Under the pieces are notes generated by a model. The model saw only the letters and a list, made by a program, of their open reading frames with translations. It made no database searches and had not been told where the DNA came from. Positions 1-7,721 of a stretch of DNA of 64,000 nt are shown here, piece after piece (positions within the stretch are counted from its first letter, which is position 1; each line of letters opens with the position of its first letter). The DNA is from Alkalimarinus coralli (lineage in GTDB: Bacteria; Pseudomonadota; Gammaproteobacteria; Pseudomonadales; Oleiphilaceae): assembly GCF_023650515.1 (NCBI RefSeq), contig NZ_CP096016.1, positions 3,412,001 to 3,476,000 on the forward strand, given 5' to 3'. A program made the position numbers and the translations under genes.

Positions 1-797
1 AGGATTTCATCCACACCAGCATAGGTAAAGACATTGCCGCCCGCCTGCTTAATTACCGGAATAATCGTCTCGGAGATACGGGATGAGCCACCCACAGGGT
101 AATTGCCTCCAGCAATATAGTGCTTGGCCACCATCGCATGCATCATAAATGACGAATCTTTTGGCGTTAGGCCGTAATCGCCCCACTGAGCCGTCAGCAC
201 ACCGATAAGCTCTTCATTCTTAGTCAGGCCTTCCAGCACCTCGCGAGTACTTTTAAAGAAATAGTCAGGCAGCATATAGTGGCGTGCTTTGTTGTAAACA
301 ACCGCAGCCAATTTAGGCAATGCCTGCCCTGCAAAGTAGCGAGGCACCAATTTGCTAACATTGCCCAATAGCTCAACATACTGATCAATCGCATCGGCTT
401 CAGCAGGAAAATACTCCTTCATCTGCTGTTTAAACGGCTCCTTGCCGGCAAGGTAATCATAGGTTTTGTCGCCAATGATAATGCGGTCATAGAGCTGATC
501 CATATACGCCCATTCCAGCTGGCTATCTGAGATCACATCAAACACGCGGCGAAGCATCGAGTACGGTTTGTGAACCTCACCGACATAGTGAACGCCCACA
601 TCCCACTCATAGCCATTGCGCTCATAGGTATGACTGTAACCACCCGCAGTGTAGTGCTGCTCCAGCACACACACTTTTTTGCCTAGTTTGGACAGCAGAG
701 CGGCATTGCACAAACCACCAGGGCCTGACCCAATAACAATCACATCATAATGAGTGTCTGCTCTATCCTTACGAAAACGAGTTCCTGTACGTTTCAC
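1..797 (-). CDS. FAD-dependent oxidoreductase (CrtI/RetSat-like), 3' part outside the window
   Basis: Reading leftward from a GTG at 797, preceded by a strong Shine-Dalgarno (AGAGGTG), the frame stays open to the window edge. About 19 residues in comes the dinucleotide-binding motif VIVIGSGPGGL, followed by an acidic end of strand 2 (VCVLEQHY) and AGGYSHTYE, the arrangement of phytoene-desaturase/retinol-saturase type flavoproteins. It should bind FAD and oxidise, reduce or isomerise a hydrophobic polyene or lipid; the substrate cannot be read. It is divergent from a PadR regulator across a region with two palindromes, so it is probably the PadR target. The C-terminal half is missing from the window. 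The family call is fairly sure, the reaction is not. Confidence 0.8.
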   Translation of the reverse strand, partial: MKRTGTRFRKDRADTHYDVIVIGSGPGGLCNAALLSKLGKKVCVLEQHYTAGGYSHTYERNGYEWDVGVHYVGEVHKPYSMLRRVFDVISDSQLEWAYMDQLYDRIIIGDKTYDYLAGKEPFKQQMKEYFPAEADAIDQYVELLGNVSKLVPRYFAGQALPKLAAVVYNKARHYMLPDYFFKSTREVLEGLTKNEELIGVLTAQWGDYGLTPKDSSFMMHAMVAKHYIAGGNYPVGGSSRISETIIPVIKQAGGNVFTYAGVDEI

Positions 798-875
798 TGT
801 TCACCTCTGCCGTTATTGTTATGGTGCTGACGATGATCTAATGCTCTAAGGCGACGTGTTCGCTCAATCACCTTT

Positions 876-891
876 ATGCAACTTTTTGCAT
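876..891. promoter_or_regulatory. Palindromic operator 1 (probable PadR site)
   Basis: ATGCAA-CTTT-TTGCAT is a perfect 6-4-6 inverted repeat in the divergent region between the oxidoreductase and the PadR gene. Its core, ATGCAACTTTTT, recurs 36 bases to the right in operator 2. PadR regulators usually bind such AT-rich ATG...CAT dyads in their own promoter. Binding is inferred. Confidence 0.55.
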
Positions 892-911
892 ATTAGTAGA
901 TCCACCAATTA

Positions 912-931
912 ATATGCAACTTTTTTCATAT
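912..931. promoter_or_regulatory. Palindromic operator 2 overlapping the padR promoter
   Basis: ATATG-N10-CATAT is a perfect dyad around the same ATGCAACTTTTT core as operator 1. It overlaps a perfect -10 hexamer, TATAAT at 929-934, that points toward the PadR gene (978). Occupancy would block that promoter, which fits autorepression. The -35 is weak. Confidence 0.55.
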
Positions 932-977
932 AATTTGTTATTATCAGCCTCACTACTATTAGAAGCAGCGGCCGTAT

Positions 978-1535
978 ATGTCATTGAAACACGCCATTTT
1001 AGTCTTGCTCGAAACTGAGCCCAGTAGCGGTTATGACCTTGTTAAGCATTTTAAAAGAAGCTTGGGGTATTTTTGGAATGCCAAACATCAACAAGTCTAC
1101 CAGCAGCTTAAAAAATTAACTGAAGATCAGTGGGTGACCTTTCAAGCCCACTCTCAAAGTAATAAGCCCGACAAAAAGGTGTATGAAATAACAGCGTTGG
1201 GAAAGAAAGAGCTAAGTGACTGGATCAGCCAGCCAGTTAAACCAAACAGGCTAAATGACGCCTTACTGGTTAAACTCTATGGCGGGCACCTGGCAACACC
1301 AGAGAACCTGCAAGCGGAGCTGGATAACCACACTGAACTGCATCAAAGCACACTGGAAAACCTGGAACAGATTGAACAACTTTACCTGTCGTTGGATGAC
1401 GATAAAAAAGCACACTATCTATTACCTTATATGACGCTGCGACGGGGTATTCTGGGAGAGAGGGCTTGGCTTGAGTGGGCCAAAGAGGTCAAAACTACAC
1501 TGCAAAAAACAGCAGACACAAAAAAAGCCGATTGA
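978..1535 (+). CDS. PadR-family transcriptional regulator
   Basis: A 185-residue protein with the two-part PadR layout. The N-terminal winged helix (about residues 1-80) opens with LKHAILVLLETEPSSGYDL and contains the HQQVYQQLKKL recognition region. The C-terminal antiparallel coiled-coil dimerisation part (about 90-175) includes LRRGILGERAWLEWA. PadR proteins are ligand-responsive repressors, often next to the detoxification or lipid gene they control. Here the partner is the divergent FAD oxidoreductase, and two near-identical palindromes lie between the genes. The start is an ATG with only a poor ribosome site. The stop codon lies within the loop of a terminator hairpin. Confidence 0.85.
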   Translation: MSLKHAILVLLETEPSSGYDLVKHFKRSLGYFWNAKHQQVYQQLKKLTEDQWVTFQAHSQSNKPDKKVYEITALGKKELSDWISQPVKPNRLNDALLVKLYGGHLATPENLQAELDNHTELHQSTLENLEQIEQLYLSLDDDKKAHYLLPYMTLRRGILGERAWLEWAKEVKTTLQKTADTKKAD

Positions 1536-1548
1536 ATCGGCTTTTTTC
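1521..1548. terminator. Bidirectional Rho-independent terminator
   Basis: AAAAAAGCCGAT-TGA-ATCGGCTTTTTT is a stem with A and T runs on both sides, so it can end transcription of padR (+) and of the convergent cytochrome gene (-). The TGA loop is the padR stop codon. Confidence 0.85.
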
Positions 1549-1563
1549 ATCAGGGCTTTGAGC

Positions 1564-1992
1564 TTATTTGCTGTTGTTAACCATGTGCTCAACCGCTGCT
1601 TTTATCTCGTCATCAGAGCATGACGCACAGGTTCCACGAGCAGGCATTGCTCGGATACCGTTGATCGCGTTCGCCAACAATGTATCCATGCCTTGCTCAA
1701 CACGAGGTGCCCACTGCTCTGCGTTGCCCATCATCGGCGCGCCTGCTGCGCCAGTACCGTGACATGCAAAACACGATGAGTTATAAACATCTTCTCCTGA
1801 GCGAGCACCACCAGCAGCGGCTTCAGCAGGTGCAGCGGCCGCAGCAGAACCACAGTCCTGACCTTCAACACAGACCTCTCCGATGGGCTTAATACGATCA
1901 CGAATCGCATCTTCGTCTGTTGCCGCCTGAACTGAACCGGCTAATACGGCACCCAATCCAAACACTGCTAACGCTCTCATCACTTTATTCAC
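1564..1992 (-). CDS. Cytochrome c5-type periplasmic monohaem cytochrome
   Basis: A 142-residue exported protein. A signal peptide (about residues 1-23) is followed by an Ala/Gly/Pro-rich linker (about 50-64), then a single haem c site CFACH (74-78) and a probable axial Met in the RAMPARG segment. A CASC motif near the C-terminus is the extra disulfide typical of cytochrome c5. Small c5 cytochromes carry electrons in the periplasm between quinol-oxidising complexes and terminal oxidases or reductases. The linker suggests tethering or a flexible N-terminus. It is a stand-alone gene, convergent with padR over a shared terminator. Confidence 0.85.
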   Translation of the reverse strand: MNKVMRALAVFGLGAVLAGSVQAATDEDAIRDRIKPIGEVCVEGQDCGSAAAAAPAEAAAGGARSGEDVYNSSCFACHGTGAAGAPMMGNAEQWAPRVEQGMDTLLANAINGIRAMPARGTCASCSDDEIKAAVEHMVNNSK

Positions 1993-2179
1993 ACTTCACC
2001 TCGTGGGATATTATTTAGTGCTATTTAATAGCTACATAATTATGGGTGACGAGATCAAAAAGCCCCGCCCGAAAAATTAGTGGCGCCATTATAGCGGTAA
2101 AGAATAACGATAAAAAGCCTACCCTTGAACACTGGTGTATACTGTGGCCTTTAAATCGAGCTATACGGCCTGTAAACCT

Positions 2180-2497
2180 ATGCACAAGCATCACAAACTT
2201 TCACTAATTGTCGAATTCAGCGCACTTATTGTGCTGGTTGCCTCAATGGTCTGGATCGGCCAAATAAAACAGGCAGGCGAAGCTATTTCCACCTGGCAGC
2301 TTGCCCTCCCTATTGTAGCCAGTTTTTTTGTTTTGACTGGTTTTATGAGCAATATGTACTTCCGGTGGATCGATAGCGCTGGAGGCAAGTCATCAACCAC
2401 ACAACGCAATAGAGTCTTTTTCTGGTTGCTGGCTCTTTCTCTGTTATCGGTATGGTGTATTGCCGTGATCAAAACATTCTGGATGGGCGGCGCGTAA
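2180..2497 (+). CDS. Small membrane protein of unknown function
   Basis: A 105-residue protein from the ATG at 2180, which starts MHKHHKLSL. A longer reading from 2135 adds 15 residues without membrane character. Three hydrophobic stretches are evident (roughly residues 8-30, 40-62 and 78-100), with a short polar loop SAGGKSSTTQRNR between the second and third. No catalytic motif is visible and I do not recognise the family. It sits between the divergent cytochrome c5 gene and tRNA-Arg. Frame quality and hydrophobicity support a real gene; function is unknown. Confidence 0.55.
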   Translation: MHKHHKLSLIVEFSALIVLVASMVWIGQIKQAGEAISTWQLALPIVASFFVLTGFMSNMYFRWIDSAGGKSSTTQRNRVFFWLLALSLLSVWCIAVIKTFWMGGA

Positions 2498-2608
2498 TAC
2501 AATCACAATATTTTGGGTTAGAACACTAGACACACTCTGCCTGCCTGCGTATTATAGCCGCCTGATCTATTTGCCCTTTTTCAAGGGCATAACGATTGAA
2601 GATAATGT

Positions 2609-2685
2609 CCGCCCGTAGCTCAGCTGGATAGAGTAGGTGGCTTCGAACCACTTGGTCGGGAGTTCGAATCTCTCCGGGCGGGCCA
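2609..2685 (+). tRNA. tRNA-Arg (anticodon TCG)
   Basis: This is a full cloverleaf of 77 nt with encoded CCA. Acceptor strands CCGCCCG and CGGGCGG pair perfectly, with discriminator G. The D arm starts GCTC, the anticodon arm is GGTGG-CTTCGAA-CCACT with anticodon TCG at the centre, and the T loop is TTCGAAT. It decodes CGA by Watson-Crick pairing. No integrase or att duplication is visible next to it. Confidence 0.95.
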
Positions 2686-2811
2686 TTTCTTTGATTTGTT
2701 AATTTCCTCCTTCTTGAATACCAACTCATAACCCAGATTACCGCGTTTTAACTTGCCTATAGCTCACATTTGCAACGCAGCTTGTACCCCACCTCTACTT
2801 CAGCCCAAATA

Positions 2812-3690
2812 TCACTGGGGCTTGAGAGCAATAATGTGATTATCCATCATCATAGGCGCGTAGATCACACCATTGCCAGCACTACCAATATCCGCCAGCC
2901 CGGCGGTTAGCTGTAACACCTTATGGCGCTCATTTCCGGAAAGGCGATATAACTCACCTGTAATCCAGTCACTGATATAAAGCTGGGAGTCCATCGCAAC
3001 AACGCCATCCAGGTTACCCAAATGGTATCCAGTCGCGACAGCCTTCAGTGTTTTACTTGCAACATCCAAACGGTACAAAGTGCCCGGCTCGCGTGTCGTG
3101 AAGTCATCTTTCATCCCTTCACCCCAGTTGGCAATATACAGTTCTCCGTTGTGCCACAATAAACCATTTGGATGCGGCAGCTTGGGGTTAGCCAGCCAAT
3201 GGTCAAATCTATCTTCCTTCAAACGATATATGGCGCCGCCCAGCAGGTCAGACACATAAACCTCTCCACTTTCTCCGACTGTAACATCATTCAACATCTT
3301 GGCGTCTGGCGCTTGGTAATGTTTGACCACGCTGCCTTGCTGCATGTTAATAACATGCAGCGTCTGCATATCCGCCACGTACAAAAGCCCTTGGCTTACG
3401 GCCATTCCTTTTGGGGCATCCAGCCCTTCTACCCAATGTTTATCAACCACTTGGCCATCAACTGATAATTTGCTGATATAACCTTGTCCGTTCATTTCAA
3501 CCGGCTGCCCATTAATATTGCTCACATACAGCAGCTGACCGTCAGGGCCTGCAACCACAGATTCAGGCTGATCCATGCCCTCCACCTTCCAAAGAGGCGC
3601 GAGTTCTTCCGCTTGTGCTATTGGCACTATCGCATACGTTGCTACAGCCATTAACACCAGCGCGCCCCAGGATTTAATCGTATTTCTCAT
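2812..3690 (-). CDS. Secreted SMP-30/NHL-type beta-propeller protein
   Basis: A 292-residue protein with a signal peptide (cleavage after IAQA, near residue 27), so periplasmic or secreted. The rest is a run of propeller blades with recurring patterns: LYVSNINGQ, GLLYVADMQ, GEVYVSDLLGG, GELYIANWGEG, QLYISDWITGELYRL. This matches SMP-30/gluconolactonase/strictosidine-synthase-like six-bladed propellers, which hydrolyse lactones or esters or only bind ligands. Repeated asparagines (LNDVTV, HPNGLLW, LDGVVA) resemble the metal-site positions of the family. It is divergent from the XRE regulator. The substrate is unknown. Confidence 0.75.
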   Translation of the reverse strand: MRNTIKSWGALVLMAVATYAIVPIAQAEELAPLWKVEGMDQPESVVAGPDGQLLYVSNINGQPVEMNGQGYISKLSVDGQVVDKHWVEGLDAPKGMAVSQGLLYVADMQTLHVINMQQGSVVKHYQAPDAKMLNDVTVGESGEVYVSDLLGGAIYRLKEDRFDHWLANPKLPHPNGLLWHNGELYIANWGEGMKDDFTTREPGTLYRLDVASKTLKAVATGYHLGNLDGVVAMDSQLYISDWITGELYRLSGNERHKVLQLTAGLADIGSAGNGVIYAPMMMDNHIIALKPQ

Positions 3691-3836
3691 AACGGTTCTC
3701 TCCTTAACCTTATAAACGTTTAAAATACCGCATTGGGTACTGACGTTAAGAAGAATATATAAACAAGCTTTTGCTGCAATTTAATTGGAGTCAGGTATTA
3801 TAATTTAATACTTTTTTGTTTTTTCAGGATCAATCT

Positions 3837-4652
3837 ATGAGCGAACACCGGCAACGTAGCAGCCTATTCGGCGCATTGAAGCAGATTTTAAAAAGTCAGG
3901 GCATACGGTATAAAGATCTGGCAGACATCATGCAGACATCGGAGCCAACCATCAAACGGCTATTTCAGGAACAGGACTGCAAGCTAAGTCGTTTGATCGA
4001 CATCTGTGATGCGCTTGGAATCAGCTTTAATGATCTGACAGGTATCGCCTCAAATACCCCGGTCGAGCCTACCGAGCTAACGCTGGACATCGAGCAGGCT
4101 CTCGCAGCCAACCCTTCATTGACATCCTTCTTTATACTTTTGATCAGTGAAATAAGCCCGGAGATGATCGCTCAACAAAGCCAGCTAACGCGCAGCGATG
4201 TCTACCTCTATCTAAGAGAACTTGAAAAACTGGGGCTGGTCAGGCTGGGTAAACAGGACTCGGTTCATATACTGGTTAAGCGCCCTATTCGTTGGCGACT
4301 TAACGGGCCGTTGCATCATACGCTGGTTCGCGTAAACCAAAACTTCATTAAAGAGGCATTAACCAACCACGCTGATGGCGGATACCCTTTTTATTCCGCC
4401 AGCCGACTGTTCAGCGAATATAGCATCAGGCAATTAAATGACGAAGTCGAACGGCTCTACCAGCGGTTCCAGCAACAGGCCGCATTAGACCAGATGTTCT
4501 ACCCTGCCTCTCAGTTACAACCCTACAAAATGGTCACCACCATCGCACCTTTTAATGTCCCCCAGTATTTTAAGATAGAGAAATTCAACGAAAGGGGGTG
4601 TTCGGGAAGCTCCATTCCACCCGACAATCGACCAGCATCCAAAGCATATTGA
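3837..4652 (+). CDS. XRE-family HTH transcriptional regulator with altered C-terminus
   Basis: A 271-residue protein from the ATG at 3837; an upstream TTG at 3816 gives seven more residues with no better ribosome site. A Cro/CI-type helix-turn-helix spans about residues 10-60 (KDLADIMQTSEPTIKRLF). The middle has a winged-helix-like part (QSQLTRSDVYLYLRELEKLGLVRL) before a helical domain. The gene lies next to the divergent propeller protein and may control it. The last 19 or so codons lie antisense to a fragment of a fic gene (4595-4726), so the natural C-terminus was probably replaced at a recombination point near 4595. Confidence 0.7.
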   Translation: MSEHRQRSSLFGALKQILKSQGIRYKDLADIMQTSEPTIKRLFQEQDCKLSRLIDICDALGISFNDLTGIASNTPVEPTELTLDIEQALAANPSLTSFFILLISEISPEMIAQQSQLTRSDVYLYLRELEKLGLVRLGKQDSVHILVKRPIRWRLNGPLHHTLVRVNQNFIKEALTNHADGGYPFYSASRLFSEYSIRQLNDEVERLYQRFQQQAALDQMFYPASQLQPYKMVTTIAPFNVPQYFKIEKFNERGCSGSSIPPDNRPASKAY

Positions 4653-4726
4653 TAAAGAACAGGCTGAATAGCATTGTCCTTATAAGTGAAATTTGGCCAA
4701 TCTGGATGTTCCCAATTACATTTCAT
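4595..4726 (-). pseudogene. Remnant of a Fic-family gene (N-terminal DUF4172 part)
   Basis: From an ATG at 4726 the minus strand encodes about 44 residues, starting MKCNWEHPDWPNFTY and including LYQYALDAGRLSGG. This is the conserved opening of Fic/DOC adenylyltransferases with an N-terminal DUF4172 domain. The match stops near 4595, where the sequence merges into the 3' end of the XRE gene. The whole Fic catalytic domain (HPFxxGNGR) is absent. It is a leftover from an insertion or deletion at the edge of the accessory island. Identification is by motif memory. Confidence 0.55.
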
Positions 4727-5026
4727 GAGCCGCTTCCTGATCATATTTGGCTCATATTATCCGTAATTATGAGCCATTAATACAGATAATTTGGCTCAAT
4801 TTATGAGAAATAAGAGATTAGCTAAAAACAAAGGAATAAAGGGGTCGTGGCTACAAAGAAGTAAGAGGGTGCCCCGCGCCCGATTCTATGCGCTACAGAA
4901 AACCAGAAGGCGCTAGCAGGACTGACACCGTATAGAGCCATTTGTTTACTTCAAACTATTCTTTAAGTCAGTGCCATTCGGGTCAAAGCCCTTAAACCTC
5001 AAGACAAGCAATAAGCGGGTAAAGAG
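4727..5026. other. Non-coding stretch at the island edge
   Basis: I see no credible gene. It contains AAGGGGTCG near 4838-4847, the same octamer core that ends the RAYT elements further right, so it may be a degenerate solo end. A GC-rich patch (GGGTGCCCCGCGCCCG, about 4868-4884) has weak dyad character. Confidence 0.3.
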
Positions 5027-6043
5027 TCAAGAGTTGTTAATAGCCGCGTTTATATCACGTAACTGTTCAATTAATTCTTCAAAGCTATATGGCAGACCAC
5101 TTGGAAACATATCAGACATTTTTTCCCAGTCACTTTTAAGTAAATCAGCTACCTCATCCACAGGCACCAATTTGAGTGAGCCTGGGATGGCCTCATTCCA
5201 CTTAGCGGCACCACGTGCAAAATATTTGCGCTTATGATCTACAACAGCGGCCAACAACTCGGTATTGCTGACATACTCAGGATTGATAGCATAAATCCTA
5301 ACAATGTCGTAAATGTGCCGTGACTGACGTTCGTTAATGTGCTCAGCGCCTCGATTATTAAGCTCATGCATCAACGTAATTTTTTCGAAGAAAGTACGAT
5401 CGCAACCCAATACATCAATAGTGCACTCGTCACCCTTCTGGCCCGTTGCCTCCATAGCTATGGGCGATACACTTTTTGATTCTGATGGATCGAAACTAGC
5501 TCTACCACCACACTCTAATAATACCCGCGGCAAGACATAATTATTTACATAGTTTTCTGTGTCTAAGTACCTAGGGTAATTTATCTCAACATCCAGGCCA
5601 TTGTCTGCAATAGATACTGAGTAATCATCATTGAGCTCTTCAAGGTTTTCAACCAAGAAAGGGACGATCACCTCTTTAATTTTTTCTTTTGCCGCAAGCT
5701 CTAACCGTTCCATTCGTTTCTTTCGAGCGGTATTTGATTCCTCATCAGGTTCTGGAATTGGGTGGCCGAGGTAAGTCATATGAAGCGAAAGATCAATGTC
5801 TTCCGACATACGATCAATGCAGCCATAAACTTTACTGAGCGAGGTACCGCCTTTGAACAGGAAAGGTGTATCAACCTCAGACTTGCATGTAGGCTTAAGC
5901 TTCTCAAACAACAGACTAAGAACCAAGGTTACGTGATAGTCCTTTTCTACCACATAAGCAGGCCAGCCTTTTGCAGTTGCTGCAGCTTCGAAGAGGTCTT
6001 GCTTTTCGCTGTCGCTCAACGAAAAAAGAAACGGTACGCTCAT
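5027..6043 (-). CDS. AbiEii-family nucleotidyltransferase toxin
   Basis: A 338-residue protein with the AbiEii/MenT active-site layout: FLFKGGTSLSK at 61-71 and SEDIDLSL at 80-87, giving the GG...S and D-x-D metal ligands (D82, D84). A later HIYDIVRIY and a C-terminal helical part follow the family pattern. Related toxins transfer nucleotides from NTPs to RNA, e.g. the tRNA 3' end in MenT. It starts 3 bases after the upstream antitoxin gene, so the two form one transcript, the usual AbiEi-AbiEii order. It probably acts as a type IV toxin-antitoxin or abortive-infection module. The RNA target is unknown. Confidence 0.85.
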   Translation of the reverse strand: MSVPFLFSLSDSEKQDLFEAAATAKGWPAYVVEKDYHVTLVLSLLFEKLKPTCKSEVDTPFLFKGGTSLSKVYGCIDRMSEDIDLSLHMTYLGHPIPEPDEESNTARKKRMERLELAAKEKIKEVIVPFLVENLEELNDDYSVSIADNGLDVEINYPRYLDTENYVNNYVLPRVLLECGGRASFDPSESKSVSPIAMEATGQKGDECTIDVLGCDRTFFEKITLMHELNNRGAEHINERQSRHIYDIVRIYAINPEYVSNTELLAAVVDHKRKYFARGAAKWNEAIPGSLKLVPVDEVADLLKSDWEKMSDMFPSGLPYSFEELIEQLRDINAAINNS

Positions 6044-6046
6044 TCT

Positions 6047-6670
6047 CTACTCTCCCAGAATGGCCGTAGCCCAACGCAGCTTGCCGTTAGTAATCGCTAT
6101 TAAAAGTTTATTTCGTGTTCGTACAGAAAGCCTTTCAAACGATTCGCGAATTAAACCCGCCTTATTATGGGCCTCTTGCTCTCCTAAATACTCAAGAGCA
6201 ACCCATAAGGTCGCGGCATACTCTTTCTCTTTAGCGTTAGTACCTTCAAGTTTTTTTATAAGCTCTTCAAAAGCACGACTATAGCGAAAACCAACACTGA
6301 GTTTACCGAAAACGACAGGCTCAATACGTTTAGTGGAAATATAACTGTGCCCCAAGCTCATCTGACTAGACCAGCCCAAGGCATTCAGCGCGGCTGCGCC
6401 TGCAGGCAAAATATAAGCATGGCGCTCTGCCGCCAATACCGAAGCCACGACCTCAGGTTTGGGTCCCACAGTACCGAATCGAGTCTCTTTAGGGCGATGC
6501 CATAATCCTCGCTCCAATCTAACCACACGCTTTCTAGACTCAAGCGTGGAAAGTGCATGAGATAATGTATCCTTTGGAACGCTGAGTTTTGCTACAAGCT
6601 GACCAAAGCTAAATACAGAGCCATAAGGCCTATGCTTAATGTATTCTTCTGCTTGCTCTATAACACTCAT
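6047..6670 (-). CDS. AbiEi-like antitoxin / DUF6088 regulator
   Basis: A 207-residue protein with an N-terminal winged helix (about residues 1-60: YGSVFSFGQLVAKLSVPKDTLSHALSTLESRKRVVRLERGLW), then a domain with AYILPAGAAALNALGW and a helical C-terminus (EEYAATLW-type region, RTRNKLLIAIT). This is the pattern of DUF6088/AbiEi antitoxins, which neutralise an AbiEii nucleotidyltransferase without stable binding and repress their promoter through the winged helix. It is directly upstream of the toxin with a 3-base gap. The DNA before it (6671-6778) is AT-rich; I could not define a clear operator. Confidence 0.8.
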   Translation of the reverse strand: MSVIEQAEEYIKHRPYGSVFSFGQLVAKLSVPKDTLSHALSTLESRKRVVRLERGLWHRPKETRFGTVGPKPEVVASVLAAERHAYILPAGAAALNALGWSSQMSLGHSYISTKRIEPVVFGKLSVGFRYSRAFEELIKKLEGTNAKEKEYAATLWVALEYLGEQEAHNKAGLIRESFERLSVRTRNKLLIAITNGKLRWATAILGE

Positions 6671-6778
6671 AATATTGACCTAAGCGAAACTCAGTAATAA
6701 TAGGTGGCACGCATGTAAAAACCTGTATAAATACTACACAATAATTCAATAATTTGCATATATAAATTCAATGTTCTG

Positions 6779-6838
6779 CACACCAATAGGGGTCGGTGAC
6801 AAATGATACACACCAATAGGGGTCGGTGACAAATGATA
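6779..6838. repeat. Tandem 30-bp direct repeat of the RAYT left end
   Basis: Two perfect adjacent 30-bp copies (6779-6808 and 6809-6838), each containing ACCAATAGGGGTCGGTGAC. The right copy is the left terminal repeat of RAYT element 1; the left copy is an extra, solo end. It resembles a REP doublet. Confidence 0.85.
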
Positions 6839-6853
6839 TGCATTATCATTAAC

Positions 6854-7543
6854 TCACGATTCCTTTCTCGGCCTCCCCCTGTCTGCGTATCCTATTGAAC
6901 GCCCCAGCGTCTTTTCAACCTGATCTTTAAATCTGTTATTTCCTAATGGCATTGAAAAGTTAGCGGCCTTTCGAATATCGTGTACTAACTCTTTTGACAA
7001 CACCGTATTGAACAACTCTCTATAATTGTGCAATCGACTTTCCTTGTCCGATCCAAGACCTGAGTAAATAGCATGTCCGGTTACTAAGGCATTGCTCTCT
7101 CCTTGCGCATTCGCTCTATAACTCGACCAACGATAATCGCCTGGGTGCCCAACCATATTCGCCATCACTGGATTTAGTTCTATATAGCGGTAGCAACTAA
7201 GTAGATAATTTTCTGCATCAACCAAACTGGCTTTATGACGACTCTCCCACAACGTGCCACACCGCTTGTATTGCCTATTAACATATTGCACATAGCGTCT
7301 ACCCAATGACTGCATTACCTTCGAAATCCCTTCTTCGCTTTCAGGCGATAAGAGAAGATGGGTATGATTTGTCATCAGTACGTAGGCATGGCAGTTAACA
7401 CGATAACGCTTACAGGCGTCTTTCAGACATTCCAGATAAAACGAATAATCGTCATCTGTAAAGAAACTGGCTTCTCGGTTATTTCCACGTTGAATTACGT
7501 GGCATGGCACTCCCGCCATATACATTCTTGGCTTCCTTGGCAT
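6854..7543 (-). CDS. REP-associated tyrosine transposase (RAYT), copy 1
   Basis: A Y1/HUH-type transposase of 229 residues from the ATG at 7543, which has an AAAGGA ribosome site 8 bases upstream; an in-frame ATG at 7588 adds 15 non-conserved residues. It starts MPRKPRMYMAGVPCHVIQRGNN, has the metal-binding H-x-H in MTNHTHLLL, a tyrosine-containing helix GRRYVQYVNRQYKR, and the family block CYRYIELNPVMANMV...YRWSSY. RAYTs cut and rejoin single-stranded DNA at REP-like hairpins. The gene lies within short inverted repeats that include AATGATA/TATCATT hairpins. Copies at 14068 and 18390 differ from it by 7 residues. Confidence 0.9.
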   Translation of the reverse strand: MPRKPRMYMAGVPCHVIQRGNNREASFFTDDDYSFYLECLKDACKRYRVNCHAYVLMTNHTHLLLSPESEEGISKVMQSLGRRYVQYVNRQYKRCGTLWESRHKASLVDAENYLLSCYRYIELNPVMANMVGHPGDYRWSSYRANAQGESNALVTGHAIYSGLGSDKESRLHNYRELFNTVLSKELVHDIRKAANFSMPLGNNRFKDQVEKTLGRSIGYADRGRPRKES

Positions 7544-7721
7544 TTTTCGATCCTTTCTTTTTCCTTCCTTGGAATCAGGCAGTATCACTTAAATTAACTG
7601 TGGACTCAATGAGTTGGTGTTAATGATTCTTATTTGTCACTGAAAATCATAAGTCGCCTCCCTCGCCGAGGCATCCAGAGGTATACTCGAGAGGGCTTAC
7701 ACTCAACAAAGGAGACGGCTT

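Noticed and set aside
2526-2729. 67-residue minus-strand reading with GEIRTPDQVVRSHLLYPAE
   Set aside because: This is the well-known false protein made by translating the antisense of a tRNA gene; here tRNA-Arg occupies 2609-2685.
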